DNA from: Lutjanus erythropterus
Taxonomy: Eukaryota; Chordata; Actinopteri; Lutjaniformes; Lutjanidae
NCBI GenBank assembly: GCA_020091685.1
Contig: CM034592.1
Coordinates: forward strand, 37,974,705-38,038,704
Reading direction: 5' to 3'
Length of the DNA stretch: 64,000 nt
Shown: one piece after another, positions 1 to 9,397 of the stretch
How the letters are laid out: the number at the start of each line of letters is the position of its first letter
Numbering within the stretch: the first letter of the stretch is position 1
Translations under genes and position numbers: made by a program
Notes under the pieces: generated by a model
Databases searched by the model: none
What the model was told of the DNA's origin: nothing
The model's input: only the letters and a program-made list of their open reading frames with translations

Positions 1-263
1 TGTCATGCATGGATTAGGCCCAGGGGTGTAGTGAGGGGTAAACTCAAGTACACTCAGATCATCCATTTCTTTGAAATGAGCCAGAGAGTTAACTTGCATA
101 TTTTCAGATCAACTGTATCAATCAATAACGAGGGGAATCAAGGTGGGTGAACTACAGTCTTGGGTCTGCTTCAATCTTTACCCTATAAACTATTAGAATG
201 AAAATACAAAACTAAAAGGAATCTTATGTGAAGTAACTACAACAAAAGACAAAGATCATTACG
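1..263. other. unassigned intergenic DNA
   Basis: I see no coding, RNA or repeat signal here. It may be further decayed sequence of the LINE that becomes readable at 264. Confidence 0.4.
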
Positions 264-660
264 TGCACAGTTAAATTACCATTGGCCTTAGACAGCAGGT
301 TTAATGCCACTCCAGGGGAATGCAGACTCTGTTTGTTGTGTGACCTTGGTGATACTGAGAATGAAGTATATTTTTTGTTTTGCTGGCCTACCTACGAGGA
401 CTTAAGGGATGTACTCTTTACTAAAATGTCTTCTATTTATACTGACTTCTATTTGCTGGATGAGTATGAGAAACTTGAGTTGCGCTTTAGAAAGGGAACC
501 TTTTCTTAGCAGACTTTATTTGTCAAGCTTGGGAGAGAAGGCAGAGTATTCTGTTTTGGTCTCAGCTATAAAATAGACTCTTTTAACACTGTATGTGGTT
601 TCTTATAAACCTATGAGGGTTGGGCACTTCTTGTGCATGGCAAGAAAATAAAAGGAAGTC
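264..660 (+). mobile_element. LINE 3' fragment (C-terminal end of ORF2)
   Basis: The plus strand reads LPLALDSRFN, then CRLCLLCDLGDTENE, then FLFCWPTYEDLR. This resembles the cysteine-rich C-terminal segment that follows the reverse transcriptase in many fish LINE ORF2 proteins (C-x2-C with a later H-x4-C pair; the histidine position is not conserved here). The frame closes at 507-509. A second frame then continues the same domain as ADFICQAWERRQSILF (about 511-558) before its own stop, so one frameshift separates the two parts. An A-rich stretch with AATAAA near 645-655 may be the 3' tail. There is no ATG start, and the upstream RT domain is not recognisable, as expected of a 5'-truncated, decayed copy. 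The LINE clade is not assigned. Confidence 0.6.
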
Positions 661-2393
661 AATCAACTAAAAACGTACAATACTTTCTCTTCTGCATAGG
701 TGGACTAACGTGTTTTGCCACTACACCTATTATACATGATAGGACAGGTGAAAGTTAAGTCAGTGCCTACTGGCAAAACAACACTCATGTTTCTTCTTCA
801 GCTCTTGTACAACTTAAAAACAATTGAATGAACATTGGATTTCTGGATTTATCCAGTATAGATGAAGTGACCTTTTGGTCTCATCCAGCTTTACTGTAAC
901 AATCCTTTGGGGGGTTTCTAGAGAGGATAAACCAAAACAGGACAACATCTTTCTAATCTGGCACATGACATTTTCTGAGCGTTTGTCAGATGGGACCACC
1001 GGATCTGGCCTTAACCAGAGAGCTGAGGCAGCGAGGCGGTTTCATGCAAGGTGTACTCACATAATGTTTTTCATCATGACTCGACATTGATCTGCTCCAT
1101 GAACTGATAAAACACAGCAATTCCCAAGAGACTGCAACCCCTAGAAAACCAATCATCCAGTTCTCCCTCAACACCTCTGTTTTCCTCGTGAGTAATCAGA
1201 CATGTCACAATCCTGATTGCTAGCTTTTAGATTTGTTGCAGCAGAGCCGGCTTCAGCTTCAGCTTCGTACTTTGGCTGATGTCCTAAAACTGCCGTATTC
1301 ATCTGATGATCGCAGAAGAGAATTACTTGCCAAGTACAGTTAATATCCAATTAACCTGATTGCTGAACCCAAATCCCCTCTCCCAGAGGCTGCTACTGTT
1401 GATAATGCCCCCAATTAATATACAATATTTGGGGCCTTTGCCTCATTACATAGCAATTAACAGAAGGTCCAGTTCCTCTTCGTTAGAGCACATAGCTCCC
1501 ATTTGCTTATTCAAGTTGCAGCATATGAATGGCTGCTTGAAATACTTTTGAAACAGAGAACTCTTTCATGCGTGGTAATGAATGACTGTTGGGATCCACT
1601 TACTCCTAAACAAACCTCAAGGGTTAATCATTTGTACAGTATTTCTTTCAACAGACTGGACCCATCACTGAAAGCCAATATAAGGTTTTCTTTAGAGTAA
1701 GATCTACAAACTGGCAGAAATTTGCATGTATTTCACAATCTGGCCCATGAAGATTTAATTTTTGTGGACACAGCAAGATTATGGTTTTGCAGAGTTCAAA
1801 TCTTTCCTAAAAACAATTGTTTCTTTGTCTATATCTCATCTAACTCTGCTAAGCGTGTGAGTGCAGCAGAAAGTAAAAGGCCATTACAAAGCATGTTTAT
1901 AATCAGAAGGTAACCAGAAGGTAATCCCATGCTGCTGAAGCCTCCTATCTGTCCATCTGGCTATAAAATGGGATTAAGCATTGATTACAGGGGAAAACAG
2001 GGGGGAGGGAAACAGAACCAAAGACAGTGAGATAGAATTAAAGTAAATATATAGAAAGAAGAGAGAATGCTTAGAAATAAGTGATTTCTTTAAATCATTT
2101 CTATTCCTATTTTTTTCAAAGACAATAACCATTGTGGTTCTAGCACCTCTGATGTATCTGGACTTGGCAATGCTCCATTTTTGATGAGTTTATCAGTCAC
2201 TCACTGTGCTCTTCTGTCTTTTAACTCATTGTTATGGACAGCAATTGCACCAGGAAATTATTCTGCAATAATTCTGCAATAGAAAGGAAACTAAAAAGTT
2301 TGAGCCAGATGTCTTCCCATGGCTGAGAGACACATAAGGCAAAGACACTGTGATTAATTTAAAAAAACAAAAAAACAAAAAGTCATTACAAGA
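661..2393. other. intergenic, no gene recognised
   Basis: Only short unsupported ORFs occur. A splice-donor-like sequence exists on the minus strand near 1050 but no protein is recognisable. A short (CAGCTT)n-like run lies near 1251-1265. Otherwise AT-rich unique-looking DNA. Confidence 0.5.
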
Positions 2394-2640
2394 AGGTCCA
2401 GTCTGTAAGATTTAGGGGAATCTAGTGGGAGAAATGGAAAATAATATTCTTAAGCTTTTTTTATTGGTGTATAATGAAAATAAGAATTGTTGTGTTTTCC
2501 TTACCTTACAACCATTTAAACAGAGGGCACAGATCTTCTTCCACAGAGGCTGAAATGCTGCACCGCCACGTTTCAACTGTAGCCCTGAACGGACAAACCA
2601 GACACTGGCTTTAGAGAAGGCATTTCAAGTTTTTTGAGTG
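2394..2640 (+). repeat. interspersed repeat family A, copy 1
   Basis: The segment runs from the CTGTAAGATTTAGGGG motif, through ATGGAAAATAATATTC and the cagagggcacagatcttcttccac region, to GGACAAACCAGACACTGGC. The same ordered blocks recur at 21735-21965 (same strand) and reverse-complemented at 48322-48590 and 52700-52985. I recall this block as a common interspersed repeat in percomorph fish; its class is not evident from these copies. No coding capacity. Confidence 0.65.
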
Positions 2641-3121
2641 CTATCAGTGGTTTTATCTCCTCAACCATCTCAGAATCAGAAAGTACACTGCTTTCAACAC
2701 AACATTTGACACTACATTTTATCTAAAAGCTGTAAAACCATGAAACATGCTAACACATTTTAACACCAGTGTGTAAAACCTAAGAGCGGGTGATTATTTT
2801 AGTGGAGTGTTCAATTCTTCAACATGCCTTTAAAAATGTGTTACTTCGGTGCTTAGTTAAGCTTTTATTGCATAGACTAAACAAAATACCACCATGTTGG
2901 CATGCCAACATTTGCTAATTAGTAAACACAAAGTACAGCTGAGGGAGACTGATGGTAAAGCCATTAGTTTTGCAGGTATTTGCTCATAAAGCAGCATACT
3001 GTACAGATTAAAAGTTAAAGATTAAAGATTAAAAGATTAAAACTGTGTCAAAGGATAACGTAAGTCCATAGGCTTCATTACCATGGAACCAAGAACGTTT
3101 ATACAAAATTTCATTCCAATT
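2641..3121. other. intergenic, short simple repeat
   Basis: No gene seen. A short AAAGATTA-type tandem run is present at about 3009-3041. Confidence 0.5.
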
Positions 3122-3129
3122 CATCAAAC

Positions 3130-4054
3130 TAGGGATGCACTGATATCAATAGTAACATCAGGTATTGATCCGATACTGTCCTCAAGTACTTGTACTCACA
3201 AAATTACTCCAATACCCCACACCAAATACCACGTCATGAAAAGTAGCCGCTCGATACAAGCAAACATCTAAAGAATCACCACGATGCAGAGTTCAAGGCG
3301 TTGGCTGATGCTCAACATCATCCACTAATGACCGCAGCTACTTTGGAAACTGTCCGTAAAATTCCATGTAAGTCGATGTAAAACTGAAATAAATGCACAG
3401 AGTGCACCTGTAGACCGCAGCCAGCCACTGTCCAATAAGTCCTGGCCGGTGTAAACTAGTCGATGCCTCTGCAATTTAATCCGAAGACGAAGAAAAAACA
3501 CAGCCGCCACCAGTCTGTAACCCTCTTTTCTTCGTAATAACTTCTCACTTCTTTTTGTGTACTTATTCTTCACCAAAACATCCTGACAGCACAGGACACG
3601 CAACTTTTCTCTTTGAGGTTCACAGCAGGGTAAACAAAACTGTTGCACACATGGTACCACACTCATACCTGTCCCCCCCTAAACAATGACAGGTAGGAAC
3701 TAATTAGCTCTTAGACAAGAGGGACATGAAGAAGAAATTTAAATACTACACATGTAAATGTGTCATTAAAATACTAGTTAAAGTGCTGTAAATGATAATG
3801 AAATAATTATCATATATAACACCATTTATAATAGTAAACTTAATGCTGCAAGTTTATAATAATGTTGTGAAATTATAAATTATTATCTATATTATTATTA
3901 TTATCTAATGAAAACAAAACATGTTTTAAAAGTTATTGTAACTTTTAGTGGCATTATTAAGTACTCATATCGGTACTCTGTATTGGCAAGTACCCAAATG
4001 TAAGTACTTGTTCTTGTACTCAGTCTGAAAAAAAGTGGTATCGGTGCATCCCTA
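3130..4054. mobile_element. non-autonomous hAT-type DNA transposon, 925 bp
   Basis: The ends are inverted: left TAGGGATGCACTGATATCA, right (reverse complement) TAGGGATGCACCGATACCA. The element is flanked by an exact 8-bp direct repeat, CATCAAAC, at 3122-3129 and 4055-4062. An 8-bp target-site duplication with these termini is the mark of hAT elements. Subterminal AAGTAC/GTACTT motifs are repeated near both ends. The longest internal reading frame (minus, 3325-3666) does not resemble a hAT transposase, so the copy is non-autonomous. The intact duplication and about 90% identical tips suggest a moderately young insertion. Confidence 0.9.
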
Positions 4055-4062
4055 CATCAAAC

Positions 4063-4812
4063 AGTTGATGAGATATTTCAGTCTGGACCAAAGGGGTGGA
4101 TTGACTGACCCATCAACTGCTCTCCTGGTTAATAAAGGAAAGTCAGGCAGAAAGAAAGAAAATATAAAAGGAAAGATTGCAACACTATCAAAAAAAGACC
4201 TCTTACTTCAATTTCTGTCTCAAAACTGATACTTGGCCTCAGATTAAACACTTAAGAGCTCTCTGTCTCACTTTTCTTTATGTGTATGTGTTCTTATGTC
4301 ATCTTAGGTCTCTTCCCAGCCACATAGTGTTCTGGGAAAAACTCCTCTTACTGAGAACTCTGCAGGAGAAGAGAAAAACTGTGTGTCATGAGAGCATTCA
4401 GGTGATAGGCTTCCAGTGTACACAAATGCTCATGTTTCCCTTTATTGTGTTATGGTTGTGAAACCCCTGTGACAGGATGTCTCTGCTGGCCAAACAAAAC
4501 AAAAGATGAAAATTTTATATCGAACTCTCACTTTCTCACATTTACTGCTTTTATTCCTTATTAGTCCCATTAGACTTTACAGTGCTCTGTATTGTATTTT
4601 GTTACACCTTGGTTTCTGGTGAACCCATTCTCAAAAACAAATATCTTTTTGAGTATTTACTGTTGTTCTTGCCATAAACAACCTTGTCAGTCTCTGCACA
4701 GGAGACAAATATCCTCCTTTAGACTGAGCGGTGGTTCTGTAGCAAAACTTCCCATTGGATGAATCTTTTTAGATGGAGGCAGTCTCCCAGAAAGCAACAT
4801 GGCACCGATTCA
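4063..4812. other. intergenic, nothing recognised
   Basis: Short ORFs only, without family resemblance or codon structure. Confidence 0.5.
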
Positions 4813-5322
4813 CTATAGGGGCTTTTCCATTGTCACTTTTGGCCACGCCGAGTCAAACTGTGCCATGCTGATTTGCATTTCTGTTACCACTTTTAACATG
4901 CTGAGATGTGTCGAATCGCGCCTGTGATGAACTTTCTCTGGAATGGGGCCAAAGTGTGCCGGATGTGCCATCAAGCACATCTCACTGTTTTTCCCCCTCA
5001 AACAAACAAGTGTTGCAAGACCCAACTAGTAGCTACTGCTAGGAGCAGTGAGAAAGACTAAATTTCTAAAAGAGTTTGTGACCGTGTGTTCAGCTGTTAG
5101 TTCTTTAGAAAGTTTTAGGTTCTCTCCTGTGTCGCTGTTTGTACTCATTTGATTTAGCTGTTTCATAATAAAAGCTGTTAAATCCACTGTTTTGCAGCCA
5201 CTTGGCTCGGCCTCGACCTTCAAGTTGTCATCCCTGTTGTAATGGAAAGGAAATCCCTGTCGTGCTGGGCTGAGTCAAACAGAGTCAAGCCAAACCAGCA
5301 CATGTGTAAGGAAAGGGGTTTT
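4813..5322. mobile_element. possible miniature DNA transposon (GGGGCTTTTCC ends)
   Basis: The left boundary carries AGGGGCTTTTCCATTG. The right side carries GGAAAGGGG in inverted orientation. GAGTCAAACTG near 4850 and the CTGAGTCAAACAGAGTCAAG block near 5270 are imperfect inverted subterminal motifs, as in a widespread fish miniature element. No clean target duplication was found, so the limits are approximate. Confidence 0.45.
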
Positions 5323-5328
5323 TTGTAT

Positions 5329-5647
5329 TAGCTGAACAATTTTGAGTGATATTGCAATTGCAATATGATTTGTGATATTAGCGGGAATGATCATTTTTCA
5401 CTATCATTTTCAATTTCAGTGAAAAGCATATTAAAATGATTATGGTGTGATTTTTGTGGGGATCTGTACCAAACAAAGATATATTTTAAATCTGTAGAAT
5501 ATGATGTAGGCCTGGACATCTCTGCAGATTTTTTTCATGGTATTTTGACACATATTGCCTCTAACAAGTATTGTACCTCCTGCAATTTGAAAATTGCACT
5601 AGACCATATTGCGATTATAAAAAAAAGTATGAATTTTTCAGCCCTAC
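5329..5647. mobile_element. miniature DNA transposon, family D
   Basis: The segment opens with TAGCTGAACAATTTTGAG and closes with an inverted GTAGGGCTGAAAAATTCATAC. Internal 'gatattgcaattgcaatatg' and 'ccatattgcgattata' are typical of a common fish miniature element. No coding capacity. The target duplication is not clear. Confidence 0.6.
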
Positions 5648-6163
5648 TATGAACTGAGGTTTGAAATGTCAGTGTTAAATATAGGTTTGATTAATGTCTG
5701 ATTTGTCACTTACTAGTATATCTGAAATTGAATATTCCTTAAAGTGAAATCATGTAACATTTTGCTATTGAATTGTGGTTAAATGACAGAAAGCAACAAC
5801 TGAATACATTAAAGGACTTGTTCACCATGCCCATCACATCACACACTGTGTAGGATCACCAAGCGCTGGACAGGACACCTAAACAGTGTCATAATGATGT
5901 ATTAATTAAAGTTAAGATGAAGCAAAAATACAATAGGCCCTGTTCATTCAGCTATTGATAAATCAAGATTTTATAACTTCACAGTATTTTCTTGTCTGCT
6001 AAACACCCTGAAAACTGGCCAACAAGTTCTAGGTACGACATAGGCTAACATGTCATGATCTTTATTTTAAAAAAGAAGGATTTATTTGTTTTTTGGTGAC
6101 GTGATATATTCGTAATATACCACCGATTTGGTATAGATTTATTGCTGGTGGGAGAAGCAACAT
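5648..6163. other. intergenic, nothing recognised
   Basis: AT-rich, with no ORF of note. Confidence 0.5.
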
Positions 6164-6165
6164 CT

Positions 6166-6450
6166 AGAGCCGCAATGATTAGCAGTTGATTAATTAGTTA
6201 TATTTATAGTGATTAATTGGGTACATAATTTTTCAAGCAAAAATGCCAAAAATTTTACTGTTCCAGCTTCTCAGATGGGAACACTGGCTGTATTTTGGGT
6301 CTTATATTTGGGTTTTGGAAGATTTTTCACTAAAATGGATATACATTTTTCACTGGTTCCTGATACTTTATAGACCAAACAATTAATTGATTGGTGGAGA
6401 ATATAACCAGCAGATTAATCAAGAATGAAAATAATTATTAGCTGCAGCTC
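6166..6450. mobile_element. TA-flanked miniature transposon, family C, copy 1
   Basis: Inverted ends GAGCCGCAATGATTAG (left) and GAGCTGCAGCTAATAAT (right, reverse complement) are bounded by TA dinucleotides at 6164-6165 and 6451-6452. The interior has 'gattaattagt', 'gggttttggaagatttttcac' and 'tatagaccaaacaattaattgattgg', matching copies at 59045-59636 and, partly, 61130-61318. TA flanks would fit a Tc1/mariner-type mobiliser, but the superfamily is inferred. No coding capacity. Confidence 0.7.
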
Positions 6451-6452
6451 TA

Positions 6453-7110
6453 ATAACATCACACTGGAGGCTGACAGTTTAACAGTTAAGCTTAGAGCAA
6501 TAATTTTACATCTGTGGAGTGTAATGGCCAGCTAAATGACAAAATATGAAAAATGCCTCACTATCAGTTCATTGGAGATATTTCACTCCTGATCCTCCTC
6601 TAAGTGCAGTAACGGAAAATTATGAAACAGTTTTACTGATTTACTTTTTCACCGAAGATGAGACTCAAAACTCCCTGCAAGAAACCAGGAAACCCACACT
6701 GTGCCCGAGTTCACCAAAACCCCCTGAACTCTCTCTGAGATAAAGGTGTGGTAGCAAAATGAAAGAAAATCTTAAAATAAAACATTCAAAATATCCCAAA
6801 ATATCAGTAGCTTTGACAGTTTTAAGAAGCACTGTGATTCTAGAAAGTGATTTGTAAACTGACATTTAGAGGCGGAGGAAACACTTGAAGGTTTGCTGCC
6901 TCAGTCAGTCATCCTGTGAACGCTTCAGGTGGCATTCAAGTCAGGACTGGCAAGTTATTAACTCACACAGCCAGGCAGACAACAGGATTTGTTCACCTGC
7001 TGAAAATGATTTAAACGTCGCTGTGTTTTCTCATCCCGGTGAATTTCCCCAAAACTATTAATGTGGTTATCAATTTAAAATAAATACTATAAGATACCCT
7101 GAGGCAGTGA
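6453..7110. other. intergenic, nothing recognised
   Basis: Two short overlapping ORFs in opposite frames, without recognisable domains. Confidence 0.5.
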
Positions 7111-7840
7111 GTGTGGGAGTCTAGTAAGAGCAAAAGAAAAGCAAAAAGTGAGACAGGCGATCTGATCTTATATTTCTACAACATTAGGGTTGCTATCTCT
7201 CAATATAGTAATTCAGAGATTATAATTTTGGGTGATTTTAATCTCAATTGGTTAACTAGTGCAGTGTTTCCCAACCCTGGTCCTCAAGGCACACTGCCCT
7301 GCATGTTGTAGATGTTTCCCTGCTCCAACACACCTGATTCAAATGATCAGCTCGTCATCAAAGCTCTGCAGAAGCCTGACAACAACCTGATCATTTGAAT
7401 CTAAAAACATCTAAAACATGCAGGGCAGTGTGCCTTGAGGACCAGGGTTGGGAAACACTGAACTAGTGTGTATGCTTACTGGAGGGATATGTATGATAAT
7501 CTCAACCTAACCCAACTGATTTCTGACTCTACTAGGCCTAATCTAAAAAACAATTCAAAGTCAACTTTAATAGACATGATTCTGTCTAACAGGAGTGACA
7601 AAACTGTTGCTTCTGGTGTCTTTGACCTTGGAATAAGTGACCATTGCCCCATAGCTTGCTTTAGGGATACAAGATTACAGAGAACTAAAGCACGAATTGT
7701 TGTGAGGAAGAGATCTCAGAAATTTTGATGAACAGGCCTTCTTACAAAATCTTTGCCATAGCAATATTTCAACCACATTAGAAATCTCAGATGCTGAATT
7801 AGCATTGGATCATTTTATAAAAACCTTCAACTTATACTGT
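7111..7840 (+). mobile_element. LINE fragment: AP-endonuclease domain, interrupted by a MITE
   Basis: The left half reads SNSEIIILGDFNLNWLTS, ending at 7261; GDFN is the conserved metal-binding motif of LINE apurinic-type endonucleases. The right half, from 7462, reads YAYWRDMYDNLNLTQLISDS, then KSTLIDMILSN and FDLGISDHCPI; the S-D-H triad near the C-terminus is the catalytic-histidine motif of the same domain. The halves are separated only by the 199-bp element at 7262-7460 plus one copy of its 8-bp target duplication. After 7725 the frame shifts once and the match continues as NFDEQAFLQNL to about 7830. The L2/Rex1-like assignment is inference. No reverse transcriptase is attached, so the copy is dead. 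Confidence 0.8.
7262..7460. mobile_element. palindromic hAT-type MITE, 199 bp
   Basis: This is almost a complete inverted repeat. It begins CAGTGTTTCCCAACCCTGG and ends with the exact reverse complement; a good match continues inward through TCCTCAAGGCACACTGCCC and GCATG. It is flanked by a perfect 8-bp duplication, AACTAGTG (7254-7261 and 7461-7468). This length and TIR style fit a hAT-mobilised miniature element. It inserted into the LINE endonuclease frame. Confidence 0.93.
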
Positions 7841-8483
7841 TTCTGTGCCCCACATGTTCCACGTGTTGATAACCCTCATATGTTGTGTTTGGGTGCTGAC
7901 AGAAAGTAAACAGGACAATGCTGCTGCAGCTGCAGGAGGAGGACAGGTTGCTTGGTGCTTCACTTCCAGCACTCATGAGCAGCAGTTTGTCCTGCTGTGA
8001 TAAGCCATGTCCAGTTTGTGGAGCTGAAGAGAGACAAAGTGTTGTGTCTCTGTCTAAAACAAGAGTCAAACTTTAGATGATCGTGGAGAGGCTTGCTCTC
8101 TGCCACTTGTTCTCCCGGTGAATCCATGTTTTGGCCAGGCGCAGCAGTTCACAGTGACGCATCAACGCACAATATACAAATCGACGTATTGTCATAATCG
8201 ATGACACTGATTACGTCAATGAATCGCCCCACCCATGAAACAATTGATGGATTAATTGAGAAGATAATGCGTTACTGACTAAACCAGAGCATTACTGAGG
8301 TTGTGTAGAGACAAGACAGTTAATGTTACACAGCAAGCTAGATTACATCCAGTGTGTTTTACTTTCAGGCTTAAATAAATGTGTCCAAGGTCTGTGTTGA
8401 TATTTCATTTAACACTATCTAAGGGTAAAGTTTGGTATGAAGTAGTTGAATGCTAACATAAGCTGTGGTAGCTAATGGTTTAT
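7841..8483. other. intergenic, probably decayed transposon sequence
   Basis: No gene seen. The stretch at 8150-8260 is unusually CG-dinucleotide-rich for this neighbourhood ('acgcatcaacgc', 'aaatcgacgtattgtcataatcgatgac') and resembles ends of fish DNA elements. I could not define its limits. Confidence 0.35.
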
Positions 8484-8485
8484 CA

Positions 8486-9397
8486 CAGTAAAAAAAAGCT
8501 GGGAAAACTCAATATTCCTAGGCAACTTATTTCAATACATTTTTCAGTTTTGAGCCCAACTCACACTCTTAAATTTTGAAAAGGTTTTACCAGCTATTAA
8601 TGTTTTGTTGGGATAATTTGGCCTACTTAAGATAAGATGAAACCCTCAAAAAATGTATTGAAAAAATTGTTGAGTAAACTCATTCATGTGAAAGCGAACA
8701 ATGGTAAATAACTGAACACTTTCAGATGAAACCCTTTTTTAAGCACCCAAATAATGACAAATCAGGTTAACAGCTTACTGTGAAAAAAAACTTTAAATAC
8801 ATTTTTGGGAGTTTCTAAAACTAAAAGAATGAAGTGTATCCAAAGTAGAAAAGTAAATTATCTTGAAAAAAGATTATATGTTGGGTAAACGTTTTTTTTT
8901 AACCCAGTGTATTTCAAAACTGGTTGAGTTTGAGTATGATTCTGGGGCGGAGCGTGCCAGCAATGGAGTAAGACGTGTTTGTTGAGGCTCCTGCTGAACT
9001 TCTGCATTACAGTTTCAGAAATAGTGTCTTCCGACCTACACGCACTTAGTTTGTCATAGTAATGTAAATTGTGAACCTAGTGACCAATCTAACGTTACTT
9101 CGACTCTGGAAATGGCTTCCAGTCTGAGAAAATACAAGTACAGCGGCTCAACCGCAGCTAGGCCTAGCACCTCCTCGGCTCAGAGTGCTAATGTTGCTAA
9201 TGACACGGACTCCTCGCCTAGTCGCAACACCGCTAATGCCAGTACAGTGCACGAAGGTCTGGACATGGCGGACCTAAAGCTCCAGATACTTCACTCTATC
9301 AAAGGAGATATTACCGCTGTGATAAGAGTTTGAGTATGATTCAAAACTAAAAAATCTACTTAAGGCAGATGCCTTTTCTCAACTTCTTTTTACAGTG
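8486..9397. mobile_element. DNA transposon, family F (CAGTAAAAAAA ends), containing a nested insertion
   Basis: The left end ACAGTAAAAAAAAGCTGGG and right end CTTCTTTTTACAGTG are inverted. The body contains repeated 'ttgagt', 'actcaa' and 'aatacattttt' motifs. A second internal ACTGTGAAAAAAAACTTTAAA at about 8778 suggests either two overlapping copies or a subterminal repeat. An L1-like fragment (8942-9325) has been inserted into it. No transposase is present. Confidence 0.55.
8942..9325 (+). mobile_element. L1-like LINE 5' fragment with 16-bp target duplication
   Basis: This 384-bp segment is bounded by a perfect 16-bp direct repeat, GAGTTTGAGTATGATT (8926-8941 and 9326-9341). It contains a 5' leader and an ATG at 9112 opening a frame rich in Ser/Thr/Ala and Asn, then MADLKLQILHSIKGDITAVI, which resembles the N-terminal part of fish L1-type ORF1 proteins (a basic/Ser-rich leader followed by an amphipathic helix). 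The frame runs straight into the right duplication. There is no poly-A tail and no ORF2. Retention of the 5' end with loss of the 3' end is opposite to the usual truncation. Confidence 0.75.

Noticed and set aside
986-1350. Minus-strand frames near a TAT|GTGAGT donor-like site, with a hydrophobic GFLGVAVSWELLCF stretch
   Set aside because: No recognisable family, no matching acceptor-exon pair, and the two frames conflict; probably chance.
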